Assembly (NCBI GenBank): GCA_016743945.1
Contig: JADGFI010000033.1
Location: 1-64,000, forward strand
Length of the DNA: 64,000 nt
Source: Desulfobacteraceae bacterium
GTDB taxonomy: Bacteria; Desulfobacterota; Desulfobacteria; Desulfobacterales; Desulfobacteraceae
Direction: 5' to 3'
The translations under genes were made by a program, and so were the position numbers. Shown piece by piece: positions 1-8,160 of the stretch (position 1 is its first letter; each line of letters begins with the position of its first letter). The notes under the pieces were generated by a model. That model saw only the letters and a program-made list of their open reading frames with translations, was not told the DNA's origin and made no database searches.

Positions 1-353
1 AGGTGATCCAGCCCAATATTCTGGTCAGCCTGACCCAGGATAGTTATAACAAATTTTCCCCGATCCTACGGCCGGGGGGGCTTTTATTGGTAGATTCAAA
101 ATATGTGACCATTGAAAAAAAGGTGGCTGCACGACATATTTGCCTGCCCATGTATGATACGGTCATGGAAAAAATCAAAAAACCCATTGTCTTTAACATC
201 TTTATGCTGGGTGCCCTCATTGGAATTTCCCAGTTGGTAAAACCAGACTCCATCCTCAAGGTTTTGGAAACCACCATTCCCAAGGATTTTATGGATATGA
301 ACAAACGAGCCCTGGATTTAGGCATGAAAATGGGTGAACAACAGAGAGATTAA
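1..353 (+). CDS. 2-oxoacid:ferredoxin oxidoreductase, gamma subunit (3' part)
   Basis: This is the C-terminal part of a gene whose start lies before the window. Its 116 visible residues match the end of the gamma subunit of pyruvate/2-oxoglutarate:ferredoxin oxidoreductases: a PNILVSL segment, then PGGLLLVDS, then a helical tail ending near the stop. Enzymes of this family convert a 2-oxoacid, CoA and oxidised ferredoxin to acyl-CoA, CO2 and reduced ferredoxin in the cytoplasm. The gamma subunit alone does not reveal the substrate; KorC of the 2-oxoglutarate enzyme is my first guess. The alpha and beta subunits would be expected upstream. The gene is followed by a large stem-loop and a convergent regulator gene. 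Confidence 0.75.
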   Translation, partial: VIQPNILVSLTQDSYNKFSPILRPGGLLLVDSKYVTIEKKVAARHICLPMYDTVMEKIKKPIVFNIFMLGALIGISQLVKPDSILKVLETTIPKDFMDMNKRALDLGMKMGEQQRD

Positions 354-382
354 CCGCCTATTTTGTTTTAAATTTTTTTCAC

Positions 383-425
383 CATGAAGCGCATGAAGAA
401 TTTTTTTTCCTTCATGTGCTTCATG
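383..425. terminator. Large stem-loop between convergent genes, probable bidirectional terminator
   Basis: Two 16-base arms (383-398 and 410-425) pair with a single G-T mismatch around a T-rich loop, and T-runs lie within and after the structure (including 431-437). It sits between the stop of the oxidoreductase subunit and the stop of the convergent sigma-54 activator, which is where a shared terminator is expected. Each arm is itself a near-direct repeat of CATGAAG. Confidence 0.6.
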
Positions 426-465
426 AAGAATTCTTTTTTCCCAGGATTGATGTTTCCAAAGTAGA

Positions 466-1983
466 TTACCCCTTACGAATCCCCAATTTTTTCATCCTGT
501 TTCTTAGGGTACTTGAATTTATTTTAAGCATAGCCGCAGCCCCCTTTGAGCCATGAATCTTTCCCTTTGATTTTTTAAGAGCAAGCTCTATATGGCGGAT
601 CACAACACTATTCAAAGGATCTATGTCCATATTATCCACAAATATTGATCCCTGCTGACTTGCGGTTTCAAATTGGTCAAATGTCAAAATATTATCCCGG
701 CATAGAATCATGGCACGTTCAACCACATTCTCAAGTTCTCGGACATTACCTGGCCAATGATAGGCCATCAGCCGGTCGATTACTCCCGGTGCAAGGGCTG
801 GTGAATTGAGTATCCCCAGGTCTTTTGCTTTTTGTTCGATAAAGTGCTGCACAAAGGCGGGAATATCATTTTTTCGTTGCCGGAGCGGTGGTACGATTAT
901 GGGGAACACATTCAATCTGAACCACAGATCTTCACGGAATTGTCCGGTTTTTACCATGGTTTCAAGATTCCTGTGGGTGGCTACAATTATTCTTATATCC
1001 ACCGGCACCGGCTCGGCTCCGCCTATCCTTTCAATTATTTTATTTTGGATCACACGAAGAAGCCGCATCTGGGCATTGAGGGACAGTTCTCCGATTTCAT
1101 CAAGAAAAATTGTTCCTTTATGGGCTCTTTCAAATTTTCCTATTTTTCTGGAGATGGCACCTGTGAAGGCACCTTTTTCATGGCCAAAAAATTCACTGTC
1201 AATGAGGGTCTCGGGGATAGCGCCGCAATTTACCTTAATCAAAGGACCATTGTTTCTGGGTGAAGAATAATGTATCGCATTTGCAATTAATTCTTTTCCT
1301 GTACCGGTTTCCCCTAACAGCATTACGGGATTACTCAGCGAAGCGATCAGCCTGACCATCTCCATAACCTCTTTGAGCCCAAAATCTTCTCCTACGATTT
1401 TATTATCTGAAAGATGGCGAAGTTCCCGGCGAAGATAGCGATTGTCATCGGCCAGCATGTCTTTGAGCCTTGTGACTTCTTGGTATCTTAAGGCATTTGA
1501 CATTGCAATTGCAAAAGGATCGGCCACTATGGAAAGCAGATCGGCATGTTCCTTTGTATATCTGTCTCTACCTTTTCCAGAAATAAGAAGTACACCCAAT
1601 AGTTTTTTTTCAATTTTCAGCTGCATGACAAGGCCCGAATGATCAGATTTATGAATGGCCGGTGTGATTAACCTTGCAATTTCATCAAGCGCCAGCTGAT
1701 TAATTATCTTAACTTTTTGAAGTTCACTTTCTTTAATTTTGGATCTTGCACTTTCTGGCACCGGGATAAGGACATTCGACAGCATGCCAGCATCTTTTTT
1801 TGCCCGGGCAACAATTTTGATTGCACTTAAACCCGGTTCGTATAAAGATATACATATTTCATCTGCCGGCATGTTTTTTCTTAAATACGCGAGGCATCTT
1901 ACGAGGGCCACTTCAATTTCAAGGCTGCTGCAAATCAGCATGGTGACTGTCCGGAAAAATATATTTTTTTTATCCATACGCAT
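466..1983 (-). CDS. Sigma-54-dependent activator with N-terminal GAF-like domain
   Basis: This 505-residue protein has three parts. Residues 1-170 look like a GAF-type sensory domain. Residues 190-430 are the AAA+ sigma-54 interaction domain, with Walker A GETGTGKE at 224-231, a canonical GAFTGA loop at 271-276 and a FLDEIGEL Walker B. The last 40 residues form a Fis-type helix-turn-helix. It is transcribed away from the small-protein/RND efflux operon, and the gap between them holds two related near-palindromes and a perfect -24/-12 promoter. The simplest reading is that it activates that operon in response to a small ligand or stress signal. The ligand cannot be read from the sequence. Confidence 0.88.
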   Translation of the reverse strand: MRMDKKNIFFRTVTMLICSSLEIEVALVRCLAYLRKNMPADEICISLYEPGLSAIKIVARAKKDAGMLSNVLIPVPESARSKIKESELQKVKIINQLALDEIARLITPAIHKSDHSGLVMQLKIEKKLLGVLLISGKGRDRYTKEHADLLSIVADPFAIAMSNALRYQEVTRLKDMLADDNRYLRRELRHLSDNKIVGEDFGLKEVMEMVRLIASLSNPVMLLGETGTGKELIANAIHYSSPRNNGPLIKVNCGAIPETLIDSEFFGHEKGAFTGAISRKIGKFERAHKGTIFLDEIGELSLNAQMRLLRVIQNKIIERIGGAEPVPVDIRIIVATHRNLETMVKTGQFREDLWFRLNVFPIIVPPLRQRKNDIPAFVQHFIEQKAKDLGILNSPALAPGVIDRLMAYHWPGNVRELENVVERAMILCRDNILTFDQFETASQQGSIFVDNMDIDPLNSVVIRHIELALKKSKGKIHGSKGAAAMLKINSSTLRNRMKKLGIRKG

Positions 1984-2009
1984 TTCCCCTCATTTTTACG
2001 AAAAAAAAG

Positions 2010-2023
2010 TGCCGTATTCGGTA
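2010..2023. promoter_or_regulatory. Candidate activator site 1 of the efflux operon
   Basis: TGCCGTATTCGGTA is an imperfect palindrome. It is nearly the reverse complement of the second site at 2038-2053. Both lie about 75-115 bases upstream of the -24/-12 promoter and just outside the start of the divergent activator gene, as expected for enhancer sites of a sigma-54 activator. Confidence 0.55.
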
Positions 2024-2037
2024 TAGATATATCAAAA

Positions 2038-2053
2038 TTGCCAAATACGGCAA
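2038..2053. promoter_or_regulatory. Candidate activator site 2 of the efflux operon
   Basis: TTGCCAAATACGGCAA has inverted arms TTGCC/GGCAA. It shares the core TGCCGTATTYGGYA (read on the minus strand) with the site at 2010-2023. Two related sites next to a sigma-54 activator gene suggest its own binding motif. Confidence 0.55.
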
Positions 2054-2126
2054 TAGTAATTGTCATATTTAATAATTTTGTAAAGATCATAGTTTGTAAC
2101 TATTTGTTATTTTGGAGTATTATGCA

Positions 2127-2142
2127 TTGGCACAATTTATGC
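2127..2142 (+). promoter_or_regulatory. Sigma-54 (-24/-12) promoter of the efflux operon
   Basis: TTGGCACAATTTATGC has GG (2129-2130) and GC (2141-2142) separated by exactly ten bases and a TGGCAC -24 element, matching the sigma-54 consensus. It lies 40 bases before the start of the first gene of the operon and downstream of the two candidate enhancer sites. Confidence 0.8.
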
Positions 2143-2181
2143 GATTTAAATTTTATCCAATTAACCAAGGAGGGTAAACAA

Positions 2182-2502
2182 ATGAAATGGCTTGAGATGA
2201 TAAAATTTCGAACATCCGGACAAAACCTTGAAAATATGGTCGATAAATTTATCAAGCCGTTAACAAAAGATTATGAAGGCGCAGGCCTTATATCGATGCA
2301 GGTCTATTCCCATGCAACACTTAATACGGATCTTAGCATCCATCTTTACTGGGATACTGTGAATGTTTCTCAACAAAAAACCCTGCTGAGTTCATGCCTT
2401 ATAAATGTGCTTGAGGAGTTTGGTCTGATTCATTACACCATATGGATAGCACAAAAATTTAATTTTGAATCAATCAAACAAGGAGATTTAAAAAATGGCT
2501 GA
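2182..2502 (+). CDS. Small protein of unknown function, first gene of efflux operon
   Basis: The start at 2182 is chosen because a strong AAGGAGGG ribosome site lies 8-10 bases before it. The longer frame from 2038 would run through the sigma-54 promoter. The product is 106 residues, has no signal peptide or membrane segment, and begins MKWLEMIKFRTSG. It is predicted to be cytoplasmic. The spacing of hydrophobic residues in the middle (GLISMQVYSHATL, DLSIHLYWD) would fit a small alpha/beta or dimeric ferredoxin-like barrel, but I do not recognise a family. The stop overlaps the adaptor start by eight bases, so it is translationally coupled to the efflux system. It could be a ligand-binding or modifying accessory of the pump. 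Confidence 0.75.
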   Translation: MKWLEMIKFRTSGQNLENMVDKFIKPLTKDYEGAGLISMQVYSHATLNTDLSIHLYWDTVNVSQQKTLLSSCLINVLEEFGLIHYTIWIAQKFNFESIKQGDLKNG

Positions 2503-3562
2503 TTTCAGGCAGCTGTTCATAAAAACAATCGTTTTTTGCATGGCAATGATGCTTGTGGGATTTTTTTTGTCTTCATGCAAGGACTCTGATGCCATAGAAA
2601 CACCCCCCCCAAAACCTGTAAACGTAGCGGTCAGAAAAGTCACAATGGTTTCAGATAATATTTCTATTTTAGTGAGCAGTTTTCTTGAAGCAGAAAAAAT
2701 AGCTCCCATAAGCTTTCAGATTCCGGGAAAAATAGTGAGGGTAAATTTTGACCTGGGAAACCGTGTAAAAAAAAATCAGGTGGTAGCAGAAGTTGAAATA
2801 GATGATTATCAAAGTCATCTTGAGATTGCCCAGGCTCAGCTCATGAAAGCACAAGATGTATTCAACCGGCTGACACCTTTGTTTAAAGAGGGGGTAATAC
2901 CCGAGAAAACCCTTGTTGAAATTACTTCGGGACTCGCCCAGGCCAGGGCCGGAAAAAATATTGCAAAAAAACAGGTAAGGGATACAAAACTTAGAGCACC
3001 CTTTTCCGGTGTAATCGGAATGAAAGCCATAGAAATAGGTCAGATGATTTCTCCAGGAATACCTGTCTTTACCGTTGTGAAAAATGACAAAATTTATGCC
3101 TGCGCATCAATTCCTGAATCGGAAATAGGACAAATAAAAATCGATCAAAAGGCTAGGGTAACGGTTCCGGCTCTTGATGATGGAATATTTTTTGGGATCG
3201 TCAAGTATCTGAGTGCGGTGGCGACCCCCCAAACAAGAACCTATACGGCAAAAATTTTTTTGGACAATCCTGGATTTATCCTACGTTCCGGAATGATCGC
3301 AAATGTCGCCATTGAAACAGAAAATAAAATTGATTTATTGACCATCCCCAGCCGTGCTATTGTGCGCGATTTCGATAATCTGACCTATGTATTCCTTGCG
3401 GACAAGCAAAATTTAAAGGCATTTCGCAGGCGGGTCTTCCCGGGATCTGTCCATAAAAACGAAATCAGGATTAAACGAGGCCTGCTGCCGGAGGATATTT
3501 TTATCATTGCCGGCCAGCACAAGCTGACGGACGGATGCGATATTACCATCATTGAAAACTGA
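2495..3562 (+). CDS. RND efflux periplasmic adaptor lipoprotein (membrane fusion protein)
   Basis: The protein has 355 residues. The N-terminus is a lipoprotein signal with lipobox LSSC, lipidated Cys at residue 28. The mature part shows the HlyD/AcrA layout: a beta-barrel/lipoyl half beginning GKIVRVNFDLGNRVKKNQVVAEV, a short alpha-helical hairpin (AQAQLMKAQDVFNRL), then the second lipoyl half (APFSGVIGMKAIEIGQMIS) and a membrane-proximal beta-domain. Such proteins bridge an inner-membrane RND pump and an outer-membrane channel in the periplasm. It sits between the small protein and the RND-TolC fusion in a three-gene operon under a sigma-54 promoter. The exported substrate is not evident. 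Confidence 0.9.
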   Translation: MADFRQLFIKTIVFCMAMMLVGFFLSSCKDSDAIETPPPKPVNVAVRKVTMVSDNISILVSSFLEAEKIAPISFQIPGKIVRVNFDLGNRVKKNQVVAEVEIDDYQSHLEIAQAQLMKAQDVFNRLTPLFKEGVIPEKTLVEITSGLAQARAGKNIAKKQVRDTKLRAPFSGVIGMKAIEIGQMISPGIPVFTVVKNDKIYACASIPESEIGQIKIDQKARVTVPALDDGIFFGIVKYLSAVATPQTRTYTAKIFLDNPGFILRSGMIANVAIETENKIDLLTIPSRAIVRDFDNLTYVFLADKQNLKAFRRRVFPGSVHKNEIRIKRGLLPEDIFIIAGQHKLTDGCDITIIEN

Positions 3563-3596
3563 TTATTTTTTCCAAGCCCAGAGCAAAGGTAAATAA

Positions 3597-6500
3597 ATGA
3601 ATATTGTAGAAGCTTCCATGAAGCACCGCCAGGTGAGTCTGATACTGACATTGATGTTTCTTCTTGTGGGGGTTTATTCTCTCACCCACATGGCCAGACG
3701 TGAAGATCCGAAAATGACCATTCGTCAGGGTCTTATCATTATGCCCTATCCCGGTGCAAAGGCTGTACAGGTGGAGGAGCAGGTCACCAAAAAGATTGAA
3801 CAATATCTGTTCCGCTATGATGAAATCAAGAAGGATGAAACGTTTTCCACCTCATCGGACGGGCTGTGTGTGATAACCCTAGAACTTCAGGGATGGGTGA
3901 AAAATAAAGATAAGTTCTGGTCCAAGGTGAGGCACGGCCTTTATGAGCTTAAAAATACCGCCTTGCCCAAAGGGGTGCTCGGCCCGATTATCAACAGTGA
4001 TTTCGGGGACACCATCGCTCTTTTGATCACGGTTGAATCAGACCGGCATACCTATGTTGAATTAAAAGATTATATTGAAATCATCGAAGATGAATTGCGC
4101 CCTCTGCCCGAGGTTTCAAAACTCAAACGCTATGGTGAACAAAAAGAGCAGATTTATGTCACCAGTAATTCCCAAAAGCTTTCTCAGTTTGGCATCAGCC
4201 TGCCCCAAATGATTTTGGCCATGAAATCACAGAATACCATCAGCTATTCAGGTGAAATCAAATCTAAAAATTCCGAAGCCCCTATCCACACAAAGGATCA
4301 ATATACATCCGAAGAACAGATCTCAATGCAGCAGGTCTATGTTTCCCCCCAGGGCGAGGTTGTTCGTGTAAAGGATCTTGCAAACGTGGAGCGGCGCTAT
4401 GAAGAACCTGATTCTTTTGTCCGGGTTAATGGTCATAAAGTGCTCTTGCTGTCTGTGGAGATGCAGGCGGATTATAATATTGTTGATTTTGGTAAAAAAA
4501 TCAGTGAAAAACTTAAAATTGCCGCAAAACGGATTCCGTCGGATGTCAGGATCAAGAAAATCGTTGACCAGCCAGGGGTTGTTTATGAGAGTATTCATCA
4601 TTTTCTCAAGGAATTTTTAATCGCCATTGCCGCCGTCATCATTGTCACCATGCTTCTTTTACCCCTTCGAATGGCCGCAGTTGCAGCCCTTGCGATCCCC
4701 ATAACCGTGCTGATTACCTTTGCCTTTCTGGATGTGCTGGACATTGAACTGCAGCAAATGACTCTGGCCGGCCTTATTGTGGTGCTCGGCATGGTTGTGG
4801 ACAATGCCATTGTCATTGTTGACGATTATGTTGATAAACTCGATCACGGCATGGACCGGTGGGAAGCGGGCTGGATGAGCGCCACAGAGCTGTTTGTTCC
4901 CATTCTTACAGCCACCATTGCCATTATCTGCGCCTTTATTCCCGTGGACCTTATTTTATCGGGAAATGCCGGGGAATTTTTGTTCACCCTTCCCATTGCC
5001 GTGACGGTTGCGCTGATTGTTTCTTTGTTTGTGGCCATTCTTCTGACACCGTTTCTGTGTTATTTTTTCATAAAAACCGGATTGCATTCAAAAAAGAAAA
5101 AAAGAGTTTCTTTTCTGGATATCCTGCAGAGGGGGTATGATTTTGTCCTCAAGAACGCCTTTAAGGTGCCAAAGCTTACCGTGCTTATCGGGGTTCTTGC
5201 CGTTGTGGGTGCTGGCTTTCTTATGAGCCGGCTTGAGGTAAGGATGTTTCCCCTTATTGAAAGGAATCAGTTCTGCCTTGAAGTCTATATGAGCCAGGGT
5301 ACAAATCTTGAAGCAACGGATCGTGCCGTGGCAAAGATTGAGAACTTTTTGGAAAAAGACAATAGAATCGTGGATATAGCCAGTTTTATCGGGTGTTCTT
5401 CTCCACGGTTTTATTTGACATATGCTCCCCAGCCACCGGATAAAAATTATGCCCAGATTTTGATCAACACGGTTTCAAATACCGCCACAAGGCAACTTGT
5501 TGATGAACTGCTGGTGACCCTTGACGGATTTATTCTTGACGGTGACATCCTGATAAAGCAGCTCCAGCAGGGCCCCCCTGTTGATGCACCCATTGAGGTC
5601 AGGGTTGTGGGAAATGATATTGATGAAATTAAAAGAATCGGTGGCCAGGTAAAACAGCTCCTGAAAAATACCCGGGGAACCAATTTTGTCCGGACAAATT
5701 TCAGGGAGGATTATTACGGAATATCCATTGACGTGGATGAAGAGGTTGCCAACAGGATGGGGTTTTCCAGCGTGGATATCGCCAGGATGCTTGCCGCAAG
5801 TTTTAAAGGCCTTCGCGTTTCAACCCTGTGGGAAGGGGATAATCCCATTGATATCCTTTTGCGGCATGAAGCAAAATACAGAGAAGATTTTGATGATATT
5901 GAAAATATTTATATCACCTCTTCGGTTACCGGTGCAAGGGTTCCGTTGAGGCAGGTGGCAAAGGTTGTGCCTGAATGGCAGACCGGTAAAATTGTGAGAA
6001 GAAACGGTGTCCGAACTATTACCGTGCGCAGCGAAGCCCAAATGGGAAGGATGCCCAATGAAATCCTCAATGAAATAAAACCGAAAATTGACGCCCTTAA
6101 AGCCAGTTTCCCCGACGGTATATCCATCAATTACGGGGGGGAACTAGAAGATCAGGTCGAAGTCATGGGGGAGTTCACAGCCGCACTTGTGACAAGCCTT
6201 GTCTGTATTTTTCTGGTCCTTCTTTTTCAATTTAAAAGTATCAAAAAAGCATTTATTATACTCTTTACCATACCCCTTAGCTGGTTTGGGGCAATTTTGG
6301 GCCTTTACCTGACAAATAACCCGTTTTCGTTCACCGGTTTTTTAGGTGTGATCAGCCTGAGCGGTCTTGTGGTAAGAAACGGTATTATTCTCATGGATTA
6401 CGCAGATCACCTCCTTGTTCATAATAAGGACACGCACCCGGATATTTTTAAAATTGCAATGGCAGCAGGGAAACGGCGCATGCGGCCTGTCTTTTTAACA

Positions 6501-8021
6501 TCCGTCGCAGCCGCAGCAGGGGTTGTTCCCATGATTATGGGCGGCTCACCGCTGTGGGCACCGCTAGGAGCTGTACTTGCAGTCGGGCTCATTTTTGGCA
6601 TGGTTCTTACGCTTATTATTGTGCCTGTAATGTACTATCTTGTAATGAAACCCGGGGAAAAAAAAGTTCAAAAAAAACAGTATCACCTTCAAAAAACCAT
6701 AACCACAGGTATTGTTTTTGTTTTTTTGAGTGTCTCGGCAATTGGTTATTGTAATGAAATACCCGAAACCATACTTTCTTTGCCCCAGGCCATTGATATT
6801 GCCATTCACAATAACACATCCATTAAAGAAGCTGAGTACAGAAAACTGAGTTCGTCCCAGAAGATAAAAACGGCAAAAGCACAAATGTTTGCAACTGCTT
6901 CTGCAAATTTTTCATACACAGGGCTGAAAAATGATCCTGTTTTGAAAATGGCAACTGGTCCGGAAAAAACACAAATACAGATAGCCCATTCAAATATTTT
7001 TCACTGGGATGTGACCTTGGTACAACCCATTTTTACAGGCTTTGCCCTTTCGAGGCAGCATGACATGGCCAAGCTTGATCTGGAAATAAAAAAAGAGGAA
7101 AAAAAACAGACCATTTTAGATCTCACCCAGCAGGTAAAAGAGGCATACTTTAATATTCTTTTTGTAAAAAAAATTTTTCTCATTGCCAAAGATGCTGTCG
7201 AAAGTCTTGAATCCCATGGAAATGATGCGCAAAAACTGTTTGACCATGGCATGATCAAATATAATGATCTTTTAAGGGCAAAGGTTGCCCTGGCAAATGT
7301 ACGGCAGGATCTTGAAAAAGCTGCGGCCGGGGTCAAGATGGCAGTGTCTGGTTTTAATATGCTCCTTGATTATGAGATTGAAAGGAAAACAAAAATTGAA
7401 GAGATTTCAAATATCACCATGTCTGATTATGAACTTTTGTCCCTCACAAACATGGCCATGGAACATCGGCCTGTTTTTAAAGTTCTCAGGCTTGGTTTGA
7501 AAACCCTTGAAAAACGGATGGATCTTGAAAAAAGTGCCTATTACCCCAGTGTCGCCCTCATCGGCAGTTATGAAAGGGAAGGGGATGATTTTAAGGCCTC
7601 AAACAATGATTTTGCCAATGATTATAATGCAGGAATAGCCCTGATGGCAACATGGACGTTCTATGATTTCGGCAAGACAAAATCAAAAATTTTACGGGTC
7701 AAAAATGACCATAATGCGCTTTTATCAAAACTTAAAGGAATAGAAGATGGGATTAAACTTGAGATAAAAGATGCCTTTTTAAATCTTGGGGTGGCAAAAA
7801 AAAATATTGCAACTGCAAAACAATCCCTTGCCCAGGCAAAGGAGAACTGGAGAATTTCAAATCTTCAGTACAAGCAGCAAGTTGCCACCTCTTCTGAAGT
7901 TCTTGATGCAAGAGCATTTCTGACGCAAGCGGATACAAACTATTATAATGCCCTGTATGGGTATATGATTTTTTTAAGTAAACTTGAAAGATCCGTTGGC
8001 CGCCTCCCTATTTGTGATTGA
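3597..8021 (+). CDS. RND efflux pump fused to TolC-like outer-membrane factor
   Basis: One uninterrupted 1474-residue frame. Residues 1-1020 are a full RND transporter: an N-terminal membrane helix, two large periplasmic loops, two clusters of membrane helices, and the fourth-helix motif VVDNAIVIVDD, which keeps the first of the two proton-relay aspartates and has Asn at the second. Residues 1034-1052 are a hydrophobic signal-like stretch (TITTGIVFVFLSVSAIG). Residues from about 1053 to the end are an outer-membrane efflux protein with the usual duplicated helical hairpins (LSLPQAIDIAIHNN, QQVKEAYFNILFVKK, LKLEIKDAFLNL). Pump and channel are normally separate. Either the polyprotein is cut at the internal signal-like segment, or it spans both membranes. 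Homopolymers at 6656-6664 and 6670-6677 near the junction mean a sequencing frameshift should be excluded. Confidence 0.85.
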   Translation: MNIVEASMKHRQVSLILTLMFLLVGVYSLTHMARREDPKMTIRQGLIIMPYPGAKAVQVEEQVTKKIEQYLFRYDEIKKDETFSTSSDGLCVITLELQGWVKNKDKFWSKVRHGLYELKNTALPKGVLGPIINSDFGDTIALLITVESDRHTYVELKDYIEIIEDELRPLPEVSKLKRYGEQKEQIYVTSNSQKLSQFGISLPQMILAMKSQNTISYSGEIKSKNSEAPIHTKDQYTSEEQISMQQVYVSPQGEVVRVKDLANVERRYEEPDSFVRVNGHKVLLLSVEMQADYNIVDFGKKISEKLKIAAKRIPSDVRIKKIVDQPGVVYESIHHFLKEFLIAIAAVIIVTMLLLPLRMAAVAALAIPITVLITFAFLDVLDIELQQMTLAGLIVVLGMVVDNAIVIVDDYVDKLDHGMDRWEAGWMSATELFVPILTATIAIICAFIPVDLILSGNAGEFLFTLPIAVTVALIVSLFVAILLTPFLCYFFIKTGLHSKKKKRVSFLDILQRGYDFVLKNAFKVPKLTVLIGVLAVVGAGFLMSRLEVRMFPLIERNQFCLEVYMSQGTNLEATDRAVAKIENFLEKDNRIVDIASFIGCSSPRFYLTYAPQPPDKNYAQILINTVSNTATRQLVDELLVTLDGFILDGDILIKQLQQGPPVDAPIEVRVVGNDIDEIKRIGGQVKQLLKNTRGTNFVRTNFREDYYGISIDVDEEVANRMGFSSVDIARMLAASFKGLRVSTLWEGDNPIDILLRHEAKYREDFDDIENIYITSSVTGARVPLRQVAKVVPEWQTGKIVRRNGVRTITVRSEAQMGRMPNEILNEIKPKIDALKASFPDGISINYGGELEDQVEVMGEFTAALVTSLVCIFLVLLFQFKSIKKAFIILFTIPLSWFGAILGLYLTNNPFSFTGFLGVISLSGLVVRNGIILMDYADHLLVHNKDTHPDIFKIAMAAGKRRMRPVFLTSVAAAAGVVPMIMGGSPLWAPLGAVLAVGLIFGMVLTLIIVPVMYYLVMKPGEKKVQKKQYHLQKTITTGIVFVFLSVSAIGYCNEIPETILSLPQAIDIAIHNNTSIKEAEYRKLSSSQKIKTAKAQMFATASANFSYTGLKNDPVLKMATGPEKTQIQIAHSNIFHWDVTLVQPIFTGFALSRQHDMAKLDLEIKKEEKKQTILDLTQQVKEAYFNILFVKKIFLIAKDAVESLESHGNDAQKLFDHGMIKYNDLLRAKVALANVRQDLEKAAAGVKMAVSGFNMLLDYEIERKTKIEEISNITMSDYELLSLTNMAMEHRPVFKVLRLGLKTLEKRMDLEKSAYYPSVALIGSYEREGDDFKASNNDFANDYNAGIALMATWTFYDFGKTKSKILRVKNDHNALLSKLKGIEDGIKLEIKDAFLNLGVAKKNIATAKQSLAQAKENWRISNLQYKQQVATSSEVLDARAFLTQADTNYYNALYGYMIFLSKLERSVGRLPICD

Positions 8022-8047
8022 GAATTGCTGCGGGCCTGCATCCTGTC

Positions 8048-8076
8048 TTGACTTGTATAGGGATCCAAATTATAAT
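8048..8076 (+). promoter_or_regulatory. Sigma-70-type promoter of the histidine kinase gene
   Basis: TTGACT (8048-8053) and a perfect TATAAT (8071-8076) are separated by 17 bases. Transcription would start near 8083, about 78 bases before the kinase start codon. The 139-base gap 8022-8160 otherwise contains only a weak GGGAT/ATCCC stem followed by a T-run (8091-8100), which could terminate the upstream efflux transcript. Confidence 0.65.
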
Positions 8077-8160
8077 CAAAAATAGCATCCCCTTTTTTTT
8101 GTCGCTGCGAACACCCTCTTTCCTATTTTAATTACCAGAGAAAATATAGGAAATTTGTCC

